DNA of 64,000 nucleotides from Bugulina stolonifera (Eukaryota; Bryozoa; Gymnolaemata; Cheilostomatida; Bugulidae). The notes beneath the pieces are model-generated. The model was given only the letters and a program-made list of their open reading frames with translations. It did not search any database and was not told where the DNA came from. The position numbers were made by a program, and so were the translations under genes. Shown piece after piece: positions 1 through 8,388 of the stretch; within the stretch, counting starts at the first letter, position 1, and the number at the start of each line of letters is the position of its first letter. The stretch lies in contig OW285190.1 of the NCBI GenBank assembly GCA_935421135.1, positions 17,556,501 to 17,620,500 of the forward strand, in the 5' to 3' direction.

Positions 1-57
1 CTTGTCTAAGAGTGGGGAGTGGTGAGTCTAGGTGTGGATTATATATTTATCTTTCAT

Positions 58-483
58 TTAGTCAAAAACTGTTTTTCTTCCTTTACGCTTTTTCTTTGTA
101 GACTTTTGACTAACTCGTGCACGTTTGGCAGGTGGTTCACGTAATTCATCTTCTACATCACCTAGAAGATCCCCACCAGCTTCACGAAAACGTTTTGCTG
201 CAGAGGATTTGAAGTTCTCTCCCTTGATTACATCTCCCAGAACCGAAGCTCCAGTAGTCAATAGCTTTTTCCCAATAGTTTTGGCACCATTCTTTAGCAT
301 GGGAAGGACCCCTCGGGCCAGTCCAGAAAAGAGTGAGCCGATCCCATTACCCGTCATAATAGGTTTTCCCCTGTACACACTCATTCCCTCTCCCACCTGG
401 TTTGCATAATAGTCTTCATACATCTCACCTGACTCATCAGGAAAATATGGAACTATGCGAGGGGCCATGTTATTTCTCTCCAC
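58..483 (-). CDS. Small basic structural protein, adenovirus pVI/pX-like
   Basis: A 141-aa protein. After an acidic, Tyr-rich N-terminus comes a Gly/Leu/Lys-rich amphipathic stretch (about residues 46-85, starting GNGIGSLFSGLARG) and a strongly basic C-terminus with KKKRKGRK. This layout resembles the membrane-active/core-condensing minor proteins (pVI or pX type) encoded next to the capsid genes of adintoviruses and Polintons; the role is inferred from composition and position, not from a conserved motif. The start is ambiguous. The first ATG (483) overlaps the end of the upstream gene by 14 nt, while the internal Met at residue 6 (468) lies one base after its stop codon. Either would allow translation coupling. 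Confidence 0.5.
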   Translation of the reverse strand: MERNNMAPRIVPYFPDESGEMYEDYYANQVGEGMSVYRGKPIMTGNGIGSLFSGLARGVLPMLKNGAKTIGKKLLTTGASVLGDVIKGENFKSSAAKRFREAGGDLLGDVEDELREPPAKRARVSQKSTKKKRKGRKTVFD

Positions 484-1216
484 GCGGTCTGAAACGAACC
501 GTCAGCACAACCTTTCCACTGCGAAATGAGACCCTTTCTCCATCATCACGTCTTATATCTACCTCGATGAGGTCTGTGCTTGTATTAGACACTGGAGAGT
601 ATTGAACATTCGAAAACTCAAAGAAAACGGTGCTATTTCTTTCACTCTCTGTTATAGGAACTGTGCGAAGTAGGGGGACTAGACTATCTCCAACATGTCT
701 TGGTGAGACTACGGAGGAGTAGACATAGAGGGATGTGAAACCAGCATTGATGTCTGGAGGGTTTTGACTCCTGTTGATTTCCGCAGCATATTCTACATCA
801 GGTTCGAATCCCAACACCCACGCAACATCACGTGACATCATGACAGAGTGTTCCTGTTCTCTCAACATGAGGAAGGTTTCATTCCGTAGACTATCATAGT
901 AAAAGCTCACTACTTTTTCTAAGTCGTAGTTTATTAGTATTCTATTGATCTCACTCAAAAGTTCACCCATGGAAGCATACCTTCCACTCCTGATTTCACA
1001 TTTTCGTTTGACTCCATCTTTTGTATTCGTAACCACTACATAGCCATCTTCCACATTTCTCCAGGATGCAGGGTACTGAATGTCAAGTAACCCAACCTCC
1101 CACTGTGATGAGTGAAGCTTCAATGTCTTGGCTAGCTTCGTAATGAAGTGAGCATTGGTGTTTGTGTCACTCCCACCGATGCGTACATTTGAGGTAAGTG
1201 TGACATTGAAGGCCAT
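470..1216 (-). CDS. Probable penton-like minor capsid protein of Polinton
   Basis: A 248-aa protein beginning with a beta-strand-rich stretch, then a segment reading LHSSQWEVGLLDIQYPASW (about residues 34-52). The W-E-V-[GA]-L-x-[ED]-I-Q-Y-P-x-S-W pattern is one I associate with a widespread Polinton/adintovirus protein interpreted as the single-jelly-roll penton/minor capsid subunit. The rest is hydrophobic/polar alternating sequence with no membrane helix, consistent with a beta-sandwich virion protein. It lies between the integrase and the pVI/pX-like gene. Assignment rests on a remembered family pattern, so a profile search or structure prediction is needed to confirm it. Confidence 0.55.
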   Translation of the reverse strand: MAFNVTLTSNVRIGGSDTNTNAHFITKLAKTLKLHSSQWEVGLLDIQYPASWRNVEDGYVVVTNTKDGVKRKCEIRSGRYASMGELLSEINRILINYDLEKVVSFYYDSLRNETFLMLREQEHSVMMSRDVAWVLGFEPDVEYAAEINRSQNPPDINAGFTSLYVYSSVVSPRHVGDSLVPLLRTVPITESERNSTVFFEFSNVQYSPVSNTSTDLIEVDIRRDDGERVSFRSGKVVLTVRFRPRGEK

Positions 1217-1270
1217 CTTTGAGAGTGAGCAAAACTGAACTTACATATCGAATTTATACTACCTTTGATC

Positions 1271-2341
1271 TTACACAAACTGACTAGAATCTATCCAACT
1301 ATTAAATGAAGAGGGATAACCACTCCATTTCACGAAACTCTCTTCTTTTCCTCTCCTTCTCCGTTTACGTATGACTTTCTCAACTCTAAAGATTTCAGGT
1401 AGGTTAACATGTTGCAATTCTTGTGCATAGAATGTTCCATCTACTCCTTCTTTGTTTAGGTCTTCCAGTGTATAGACAGGAGGTGAGGTATGTGCCTTGA
1501 CTGCTTTTATGGTGAATATCTCGGTTGACCAGTTTGGTGTGAACCCTCGCTCAAAGCTACTACGAGCCATCGAAATCCGAACATGATCACCTGGTGAGTA
1601 TTTTACTCTTGTTTTCTTTAACCATCGTTTAGGTGAGAACTCATTTAACCGAACCCAAACCTCTTCTTGATTATCGTAATCAACCTCAATAGGTTTCATT
1701 CCAATTGACCTATTAAAACTGTTGTTATATCCTTGGACTAGGTCTTCTACATCTTCTAAGTAGCGTCCATCCCCTCTATAAGTGAGTAGACGATGAATTT
1801 TCCCTCTCAATGTTCTATTAAAGCGTTCAACAAGAGCAGCCTTGATGATCTCATTCTCAGAGGTGAAATGGCTAACTCCATACTTCTTTAGCACTTCACT
1901 CACCCTTCTGTTTAGGAACTCCTTACCTTTATCAGTTTGTATTTGTCTAAAGCTTTCATTTTCGAATAGAGAGATGAGTGCATTGGACACTTCCAGACCA
2001 GACTTGGAATGAAGAGGAAAGACCCATGCTTTCCGTGAGAAGGCATCTATGCAGGTGAGCAAAAATGTTACTCCATCATTTGAGTCCTTGTGCGCACGCA
2101 CATCCACGAGATCTGCCTGGAGTTGTTCACCAATCCCACTCACAAACGTTTTTCTCCTTGTAAACTTCATTCTAATCGGGCGATGAAGAGTGTATGCGTC
2201 TTGACTTCTCAACCACTTCTCAACATCATTCTCATTAATACCAGGAGGAGAAGCTAAAACTAACTTTCTCTTTCCTCCAAAAGATGGTGGTTGAGGAGGG
2301 GAGAAGTAAATATCACGTAGACCTTCATCTATATCATCCAT
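1271..2341 (-). CDS. Polinton integrase (DDE) with C-terminal chromodomain
   Basis: A 356-aa retroviral-type integrase that would insert the element into host chromatin. The catalytic triad is visible: D77 in QADLVDV, D137 in QTDKGKEF and E172 in ALVERFNRTLRGK, with 34 residues between the second Asp and Glu, close to the canonical D,D-35-E spacing. Downstream is an SH3-like region containing KYSPGDHVRIS. The last ~40 residues form a chromodomain: FRVEKVIRKRRRRG, then FVKWSGYP and the aromatic W-I-D-S. Chromodomains on Polinton and Ty3-type integrases bind modified histones and steer insertion. The N-terminal zinc-binding HHCC module is not obvious. Its start overlaps the preceding gene by 13 nt. 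No frameshift or stop is seen. Confidence 0.95.
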   Translation of the reverse strand: MDDIDEGLRDIYFSPPQPPSFGGKRKLVLASPPGINENDVEKWLRSQDAYTLHRPIRMKFTRRKTFVSGIGEQLQADLVDVRAHKDSNDGVTFLLTCIDAFSRKAWVFPLHSKSGLEVSNALISLFENESFRQIQTDKGKEFLNRRVSEVLKKYGVSHFTSENEIIKAALVERFNRTLRGKIHRLLTYRGDGRYLEDVEDLVQGYNNSFNRSIGMKPIEVDYDNQEEVWVRLNEFSPKRWLKKTRVKYSPGDHVRISMARSSFERGFTPNWSTEIFTIKAVKAHTSPPVYTLEDLNKEGVDGTFYAQELQHVNLPEIFRVEKVIRKRRRRGKEESFVKWSGYPSSFNSWIDSSQFV

Positions 2342-2913
2342 CTTTCTGTTTTACTATTGCTTGCAAGAGGGGTTTTAGGAAGCTTTCGCCTAGACCTAGT
2401 TTTGATAGGACTTCTATTTTCACCCTTCCCACTCCAACGTGCGCCAGCTTCTGACCTCTCTGGTTTTGTTTCTCTCCTATATGGGTGTGGTAGTGGTGAC
2501 CTTGAGCCACTTCGCCTCTTTTCATCATCTCTTTTTTTCTCTCGCCCTCGCTCTTGTGCTTCTTCTTCTCTTTGTCTCCATGTATGCATTTCATTAAACC
2601 TAGTGTTAATTCCCTCTAATGTATTATACAACTCCTGCTGCGGATGGCGTGATCTCTCCAACTCTTTTAGGAACTTATTCATTTTATGAGCATGTTGCTC
2701 TAGCTGAGAGTAGATGTCTGTATCAGAGTTTTTGAGGTTAGATATTACATCTTTTCTGCTTTTTTCTGCCAGGAGTAGATCCCCATTTGTAGAGAGTGAG
2801 GGTAGATGCTCTCCTTCTTTTTTGTTGTTTCTACTATTCATTGATTCATATGTATGTTTATCCATAAGAAGATACTTTTTAGAAAACTTGAGACTCATTT
2901 CACCTTCGTCCAC
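2329..2913 (-). CDS. Polinton hypothetical protein with coiled coil and basic tail
   Basis: A 194-aa protein of unknown function. Residues ~10-25 (KKYLLMDKHTYESM) resemble a short opening motif (K-K-y-L-[lm]) shared by uncharacterised Polinton/adintovirus proteins. Residues ~60-115 form a likely coiled coil (SQLEQHAHKMNKFLKELER). The last 80 residues are rich in Arg, Lys, Ser and Pro and could bind nucleic acid. It overlaps the gene before it (14 nt) and the integrase after it (13 nt), the packing expected of one viral-type transcription unit. An alternative frame (2334-2594) is only a shadow. Confidence 0.6.
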   Translation of the reverse strand: MDEGEMSLKFSKKYLLMDKHTYESMNSRNNKKEGEHLPSLSTNGDLLLAEKSRKDVISNLKNSDTDIYSQLEQHAHKMNKFLKELERSRHPQQELYNTLEGINTRFNEMHTWRQREEEAQERGREKKRDDEKRRSGSRSPLPHPYRRETKPERSEAGARWSGKGENRSPIKTRSRRKLPKTPLASNSKTERWMI

Positions 2914-3298
2914 CGCCTAATCCACCAAGCACACCTCCGAGTAAACTTGCCAATGGCTTCAAAAGAAGACCTAAAAATCCGCCACGTTGTAGGATTAACT
3001 TTTTCTGCCTCACACTAGTACGAGAGTTGGTGAGATCCTCAATGGCCCTTCTATGTCGACGTAGAGAGTTCAACTGAGCGGTAGTTAGATGAACATTACC
3101 TAATAATACATTTCTAGCACACTCAACAAGAGCGAGTATAAGGTCTTTGTTAGCCTCAGCAATGGTTGAATCTCTGATGGTTGCAGATGCTTTCGTCAGT
3201 GCATATATACTCAAGGCATTCCTCCTCAACCTTGGAGAATACTCGGGTGAATTAATGTATCTCATGCTTGATGATGGATGCGCTCTCTTCGAGTCCAA
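2900..3298 (-). CDS. Small Arg-rich protein with Gly/Leu membrane-active tail
   Basis: A 132-aa protein: a helical, Arg-containing body (residues ~20-95, for example TTAQLNSLRRHRRAIEDL), then LQRGGFLG followed by a hydrophobic Gly/Leu tail ending in GGRR. A basic helical body plus an RGGFLG-type hydrophobic C-terminus recurs in short ORFs beside the packaging ATPase in Polintons and adintoviruses, where it has been likened to adenovirus core/membrane-lytic proteins. That link is from composition and neighbourhood only. Its start is 32 nt downstream of the ATPase stop. Confidence 0.6.
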   Translation of the reverse strand: MDSKRAHPSSSMRYINSPEYSPRLRRNALSIYALTKASATIRDSTIAEANKDLILALVECARNVLLGNVHLTTAQLNSLRRHRRAIEDLTNSRTSVRQKKLILQRGGFLGLLLKPLASLLGGVLGGLGGGRR

Positions 3299-3330
3299 GA
3301 CAGTTTATGGAGAGAGTAGAGATGTGAATG

Positions 3331-3990
3331 CTACTTATATTCCAGGGTATTCGGGATATATACAGTCATGGGAGAGTGCTCAGAAGCAAAATTACCGATC
3401 AGTCTAGCCCACTCCGGGGTTTCCTGGCGAAGATTCAAGAATAGAAAAGAGTGTGGCTTACGTGTAGCATCACTAAAAGCTTCTTGAACAGCTCTTGTAC
3501 TCTGAGGAAAAGCCTGCTTTGCAAGATTGGTAACAGACATTCCGTCTCTGGGGTTCTTGAACAAGAAAAAGTACTGCGAGTTTATTGACACTGTTCTATT
3601 ATCTTTCGGGAAAAGGTTCTGTAGTAAGAAAAAGACGCTTATGTTCAGGTGGTGACTGAACTTTGTAAAGATTGCATTAGTAGTCTCTTTCCCCCCGACT
3701 TCACCCATCAAGTCATCAATGATGAGCCAGCGATTCTTCCCATCACGCTCTATATCCATTTCTACATCAATGAGTCCTGAATGAAACCTTACTTTATCCT
3801 TGTAATCCTCAAAGCGGCGTTGCCAAACTCCATAGCAGTAAATGATTTCAACAGGAGTGGGTGAAGCAATTTCATCAACTCTCCTAATAAGACTAAATAG
3901 TAGTTCCGTTTTTCCACTCCCTGTTGGACCACAGACTAGAGCTGTGAAGGGACTCTGCAAGCGAAGATCGATTTCTTGGTGTGGACGCAT
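3331..3990 (-). CDS. DNA-packaging ATPase (FtsK/HerA-like)
   Basis: A 219-aa P-loop ATPase that would pump genomic DNA into the capsid. The Walker A motif GPTGSGKT is at residues 21-28, and the Walker B motif (RWLIIDDL, Asp pair at 92-93) follows about 65 residues later. A probable sensor stretch (SVFFLLQNLFPKDN) and the segment QYFFLFKNPRDGMSV match the order seen in Polinton, adenovirus IVa2-unrelated and poxvirus A32-type ATPases. The length is normal for the Polinton family. The start ATG (3990) lies inside the 3' end of the upstream membrane-protein frame, an overlap of 98 nt. Confidence 0.9.
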   Translation of the reverse strand: MRPHQEIDLRLQSPFTALVCGPTGSGKTELLFSLIRRVDEIASPTPVEIIYCYGVWQRRFEDYKDKVRFHSGLIDVEMDIERDGKNRWLIIDDLMGEVGGKETTNAIFTKFSHHLNISVFFLLQNLFPKDNRTVSINSQYFFLFKNPRDGMSVTNLAKQAFPQSTRAVQEAFSDATRKPHSFLFLNLRQETPEWARLIGNFASEHSPMTVYIPNTLEYK

Positions 3991-4300
3991 GCTGATCCAG
4001 TTGAGTAGCTAATAGAGTTGTGTTTGTTTTTAAAAAGTGTCCTTGCTTAAGTACTCCTTTGTCTTTGCCATTGGGTGGTTCCCTATCACTTAGATATGTG
4101 TAAACTGATGGTGATAAAGATGAGCAAGAAAGTATAAATAGTATTATGATTATGTAGAATGTGAACTTCTTTCTTTTGTTGCTTCTCTCTCCTATTTGCT
4201 CCCTTCCCTCTTCAGCAGAGATAGCTACTACTTCATCTAAGAGACCATCAGCCACATCTTCATAATTCTCATTTCTACATACTACCTCTTGCTTTGACAT
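3893..4300 (-). CDS. Putative single-pass membrane protein of Polinton
   Basis: A 135-aa frame. An acidic N-terminus (residues 1-40) is followed by a basic stretch (RSNKRKK) and one strong hydrophobic helix (FTFYIIIILFILSCSSLSP, about residues 47-65), then a Ser/Asn-rich C-terminal half. The basic residues before the helix predict a type II or tail-out orientation. The last ~33 codons overlap the ATPase gene in another frame, so the extreme C-terminus is less certain. I recognise no family; small membrane proteins are common in adintovirus-type genomes. Its start is 41 nt after the stop of the 442-aa gene. Confidence 0.5.
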   Translation of the reverse strand: MSKQEVVCRNENYEDVADGLLDEVVAISAEEGREQIGERSNKRKKFTFYIIIILFILSCSSLSPSVYTYLSDREPPNGKDKGVLKQGHFLKTNTTLLATQLDQHASTPRNRSSLAESLHSSSLWSNREWKNGTTI

Positions 4301-4340
4301 CTTGCCCTTGTTTGAGAGAACGATTGGAATCTATACACTT

Positions 4341-5669
4341 TTATTCATCATTACTTTCTCCTGTTGGAACCCACTGTGGCAGTTTACTATCTTCCCCTTC
4401 TGCTTTTGCATCATTATCATCTAGTTTGTTAGCCAGGTGGGGAATTATGTGATCAATAATTGATACACTATCCATTTTTTCTTCTTCTTCTTCTTTTTGC
4501 AAACGCTCGATTTCCATCATTAACCTCTCTTTTTCCATTCTTTCCTCTGTTAACTTTTTTTCTAAGAAGGCAATGCGATTTGTTCTTCTCTCTTTTCTTG
4601 CATCAATTCTCTGTTGCATCTCTAGTGCTTCTTTCCACCCCAGTGCTCCTGCCAATTCCACTTTCTTTAGTGCCAATTCTTGTTCTATCTTTCTAATCTC
4701 TTGTTCCCTTTTGTCACACATTTCAACCTCTTCTTTAGTTTCTACATGAGTTTGCTCTTCTATCATAATCTGCTTATTCTCTCCTGTAGAAGTCTCTCTC
4801 ACTTCCACCCTAGCTTCTCCTGGTGAAGGGCTTCTTATCTCCTCTAACCCGTTTTTGGATGAATCTAGTTCTCCAATGTCACACATTTCAACCTCTTCTA
4901 TCATAACCTGGTTAGTCTCTCCTGTAGAAGTCTCTCTCACCTCTAATCTAGCATCTCCTGGTGAAGGACTTCTTATCACCTCTAACCCATTTTTGGATGG
5001 ATCTAGTTCTCCAAACAATCGCCCTGCATATAGCGTATTACCTCTACTAAGAATTAAACCAGGGATGCTTTCTTCATTGTAACTCCTCTTCGCTCGCGAT
5101 TTCTCCTTCCCATCCTCAAAGCGACATCTTCTTGCCCCATCCTTTAATATGTTCAATACTCTATGATAGAGTTCATTCTTTGAACCTTCCCCACCAGGTT
5201 CATTATCCAGATATAGTAAGAAGTGAGTGTTAAAAGTGGCCTCCGCTCCCACACCAGTTTCATCCCAGTTTCTATCTTCAATAATCTTCTCAACCTCCAC
5301 TCTACACCAGGTTGACAACTCTGCATTCCTAAGAAGGAGTAAGGGAGAAGAAACGGATGCGTTTTTTGTTTCTACCATAGATGAAAATCTTGACCTAGCT
5401 CCTGTTAAGTCTTCATAACAAAGTGCCATTTTCCTCAACTTTTCCTCTCCTATCTTAAAAGGGATATTCATAGAGAGTGAAAGTGTTCTAAAATAGATGG
5501 CAAGCTCTACCACTAAGGAATTATGAGCGAGTCTGTCAACCCAATACCACATCCATGGACTATTCGTTTCTTCGATATTACTTTTGATCATATAATCCCA
5601 TACAGACTTCGGGAGGACTTCCTTTAAAAGTACATATCTCCCCGCTGCTCCTTTGGTGAGAAAAGACAT
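4341..5669 (-). CDS. Polinton hypothetical protein with internal repeat and coiled coil
   Basis: A 442-aa protein with no family I recognise. The N-terminal ~190 residues look globular (aromatic-rich, e.g. NSPWMWYWVDRLAHNS near 37-52). Two tandem copies of a ~47-residue repeat follow, each starting GELD(P/S)SKNGLE and containing RSPSPG, ARxEVRETSTGE and EEVEMCD. A long charged coiled coil (about residues 320-400, with runs of Glu/Lys) precedes an acidic C-terminus. The two repeats are nearly identical at the DNA level (about 4795-4885 and 4915-5005), so the duplication is recent. It is the most 5' gene of the visible cluster. Confidence 0.6.
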   Translation of the reverse strand: MSFLTKGAAGRYVLLKEVLPKSVWDYMIKSNIEETNSPWMWYWVDRLAHNSLVVELAIYFRTLSLSMNIPFKIGEEKLRKMALCYEDLTGARSRFSSMVETKNASVSSPLLLLRNAELSTWCRVEVEKIIEDRNWDETGVGAEATFNTHFLLYLDNEPGGEGSKNELYHRVLNILKDGARRCRFEDGKEKSRAKRSYNEESIPGLILSRGNTLYAGRLFGELDPSKNGLEVIRSPSPGDARLEVRETSTGETNQVMIEEVEMCDIGELDSSKNGLEEIRSPSPGEARVEVRETSTGENKQIMIEEQTHVETKEEVEMCDKREQEIRKIEQELALKKVELAGALGWKEALEMQQRIDARKERRTNRIAFLEKKLTEERMEKERLMMEIERLQKEEEEEKMDSVSIIDHIIPHLANKLDDNDAKAEGEDSKLPQWVPTGESNDE

Positions 5670-5737
5670 GTTTGCTATGACTAAGTCTTCTTTGTATTAA
5701 TACTATCATCAGTCAAACTTATCTTTTATAGTCCCAC

Positions 5738-6270
5738 CCCAGTGGAACTCGGAATGGGCGGCGGGCCGCTGCCTAGTCGCTTGGCCCGGTGGATACGGGG
5801 CACCGGCGTCGCCTCCACGTGTACGGTCGGCGCCGCACGCAACGTGGGCGGACGCGGCTTGACCGCCTCAAACGATTGGTCGTTCGGGTGAGTGGGGGTT
5901 GCGGGGTGGGGAGGGTGGGCGGCGGTGGAGGAGGGGTGGCGGTGATGACGGTGACGGTGATGGCGGCGGCGGCGGTGGTGGTGGTGGTGGTGGCGGCGGC
6001 GGCGGCGGTGGCGGTGGTGGTGGTGGCGGCGGTGGTGGTGGTGGCGGTGGTGGCGGCGGCGGCGGTGGCGGCGACGGTGGTGAGGGCGGTGGTGGTGGCG
6101 GCGGCGGCGGCGGTGGTGAGGGCGGCGGTGGCGGCGGCGGCGACGGCGGTGGCGCGGACGGGACGAGGGCGGTGGCGGGGAGGAGGGAGGAGTGGGAGGT
6201 GGGGGAGGGGGAGGGGAGGAGGGTGGGAAGGAGGAAGGGAAGGGGTCGTGGCCGGGTTCGGGGTCAAGTG
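5738..6270. repeat. GC-rich block with GGC/GGT triplet tract
   Basis: An abrupt change from AT-rich sequence to a very GC-rich, G-biased block. From about 5930 to 6165 it is almost purely GGC, GGT and GNC triplets, and 6170-6245 is GGGA/GGAGG-rich. Because the repeat is triplet-based, several frames on both strands stay open and would encode poly-Gly, poly-Ala/Val, poly-His/Arg or poly-Thr/Ala; I treat these as repeat artefacts. It lies between the last Polinton gene and host sequence and could be part of the element's terminal repeat or a host island. The G-rich strand could form quadruplexes. Confidence 0.8.
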
Positions 6271-6500
6271 TGCAAATGTTTTTTCGACCAATCAGAAGGG
6301 GGGATTTTGGGGTGACCTTGGCAAGGTCGTGTGCAAAATTTTTGTGCTCTTCTGTGATTGGTTGAAATCGGAAATACCGGCTTGTGATTGGTTGAAAACA
6401 GGGGTCAATGAGTGCGTGTCTGTCTAGAAGTGCACTGACTATACTACTGTTGTGATTGGGCAATGAATTTCCTTGTGATAGAGGATCTAATTGGTCACTG
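5867..6500. promoter_or_regulatory. Cluster of CCAAT boxes flanking the GC-rich block
   Basis: Six ATTGG/CCAAT pentamers: ACGATTGGTC near 5872, ACCAATCAG near 6287, two GTGATTGGTTGAAA copies near 6354 and 6384, GTGATTGGGC near 6451 and TAATTGGTCA near 6489. Repeated CCAAT boxes beside GC-rich DNA are typical of NF-Y-bound promoters. No start site or gene can be tied to them with certainty. They could serve the minus-strand Polinton genes, or be relics of a host promoter. Confidence 0.35.
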
Positions 6501-6555
6501 AATATCTACCACTATGCAAGTTCCGAGCACAAAATGACAATTCTCTGTTGATTAG

Positions 6556-8388
6556 GACCCAGTTGGACATGTAAGGAAGATTGCCAGCTTCCTGGAGATT
6601 AAGCTAGCAGATGACCAGGTGGAAAAGGTTGTGAAAGCTACAAGTTTTGCAAGCATGCAAAAGTCCATCGGCCGCAAACATCCTATATTTAGAAAAGGTG
6701 GGGACAATGACCATTCTCTTGACATTTTACATCTTGCCATTATATAGACATGATGCTATTATATAGACATGATGCAATTATATAGACATGATGCCATTAT
6801 ATAGACATGATGCCATCATATAGACATGATGCTATTATATAGACATGATGCCATTATATAGACATGATGCTATTATATAGACATGATGCTATTATATAGA
6901 CACGATGCCATTATATAGACATGATGCCATTATATAGACATGATGCCATTATATAGACATAATACTATTATATAGACATGATGCTATTATATAGACATGA
7001 TGCCATTATATAGACATGATGCTATTATATAGACATGATGCCATTATATACACATGATGCCATTATATAGACATGATATAAGACCCCAATAATGTTAAGG
7101 AAAAGTAATTTCATTGATTCACGAGAGTAGTTTTAAAGGTGGGCTGTACTGAAAGTTTCAGAATTATTTTCACCAAAATAACAATGTTAGTATTACTTGA
7201 TACCTCTACAAACACATCTAAACTGTTTTAGTAGTAGCTAATAGACGCTAAACTACAAAAAAGTAGCCCCAAAATTTCTAAAATAACCATAGTGATGTCA
7301 GCATTAGGAGTTGTCTCCACCTAGCTTTATGCCAATTTTCAAAACTTCTACTTTGATTATCTCAACTCTGACACGCTATATAGAAGCAATATTGAGCTCT
7401 CACAGCTGTTTTATAAGAAATACAGTGTTCATTCAATCAAACAGATACTAGCAATTATAGTGCTACGTTTTACAGGTTCAACACACCAGTCTAATAAGAA
7501 TGCATGTTATTCATGAGATAAACAAGTGGCCTATATTGACCAATCAAATTGCAAACTCAAGTCATTTAATAATTTTTTGAAACGAATTGTGTTTTTTATT
7601 GTCTAGGAATATTAACTAGCATTTGTTCTACAAACCCATTTTTTCGTTTTGTGATATTCCTAGTACAACAAGGATAAAAACTCAATTAAAATTTCTTGTT
7701 TATAATAACATAATGCGTGGTCTGGCATTCACTCCCCCCAATGATGCAATTCACTAGTTTTAACAGAGCTGGGTACCATGATGACATCATGTATCCCAGC
7801 TGGTATTGTGCTAACTGGTTCAGCTGCTACTAGGCTTTCTAATGGTATATTCAACTCATAACGTCAAAATTTCAGTACAGTCCACCTTTAAGACCTTATT
7901 CTCTCTTTATTTCCACAAAGTTATATTGAATAGAAGATGGAAAACCAGCTTTTAATTTCATGCATTATTGCTAGACTTATTTAATAATATGTGGTTTACC
8001 TGCTAGCGTTAACATCTTACATATATATATATATACCATGTGTACATCTACATATATATCAGATCAGATAAAAATGTCAATTGTTAATCTGGATTACAAA
8101 AAATTTGTGAATTCTGCGAGAGAGAATAACTCCAAAAACCCAAAATCGCACATATGTTCAGAAAACAGCAGAAATAAAACAGCTACACTACTCTCTTCTT
8201 ATCAAGAGTTTGATTGCAGACAGAGGTGGTCCCTAACAGGTTCATAGTAGATATAAAAAGTCTAACCTCTTGTAGGTAAAACTGGCAGCTGGAGAAACGA
8301 ACTGACAGTCAGCCAGAATGAACAGATGGAAGATTGGATAGAAGAAGGAATGAAAGGACTTAATGACTTCAAACTTAAGTGCTCTTAA
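6556..8388 (+). CDS. Cytosolic sulfotransferase, last two exons only
   Basis: Exon 6556-6697 (after AG, ends in phase 1 at AAAG|GTGGGG) and exon 8276-8388 (ends TAA) join in frame to give ~84 residues. They match the C-terminus of PAPS-dependent SULT enzymes: DPVGHVRKIASFLEI, then VVKATSFASMQKSI, FRKG for the cofactor 3'-phosphate and GSWRNELTVSQNEQMEDWI. In the family the last part usually reads RKGxxGDWKNxFT; here GDW is GSW. The exons encoding the 5'-PSB loop and catalytic His are absent: everything between 5669 and 6556 lacks them and left of that is the Polinton. The gene may be interrupted by the Polinton in an intron or already truncated. The exons themselves look intact. Confidence 0.8.
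6738..7076. repeat. 19-bp minisatellite in sulfotransferase intron
   Basis: About 18 tandem copies of a 19-bp unit, consensus GCCATTATATAGACATGAT, with single-base variants (GCTATT, GCAATT). It starts 40 nt after the splice donor at 6698. No unique spacers, so it is not a CRISPR-like array. Confidence 0.95.
7077..8275 (+). other. Remainder of sulfotransferase intron, no gene seen
   Basis: AT-rich intronic sequence with a short TA run near 8020-8035. The frame at 8038-8247 shows no domain and lies directly upstream of the last-exon acceptor. I see nothing else supportable. Confidence 0.5.

Larger units (their letters stand above)
1..5740 (-). mobile_element. Polinton/Maverick (adintovirus-like) element, partial
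   Basis: Eight closely packed minus-strand genes (58-5669) overlap or are separated by only tens of bases and have no introns, unlike the host genes to the right. They include a DDE integrase with chromodomain and an FtsK/HerA-like packaging ATPase, the pair that defines Polintons, plus a penton-like protein and small Gly/Lys-rich proteins of the kind seen in adintoviruses. DNA polymerase B, major capsid protein and protease are absent and presumably lie to the left, off the window. All eight frames are open, so the copy looks young. I cannot place the right terminus exactly; it lies between the last gene (5669) and the host exon at 6556. No terminal inverted repeat can be checked because the left end is missing. 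Confidence 0.88.

Noticed and set aside
5726..6463. Long overlapping open frames on both strands encoding poly-Gly, poly-Ala/Val, His/Arg-rich and Thr/Ala-rich proteins
   Set aside because: They arise from the triplet repeat, which lacks stops in several frames at once; no start context, domain or splice logic supports any one.
6738..7076. CRISPR-like array
   Set aside because: Units are contiguous tandem copies with no unique spacers, and the context is an animal intron.
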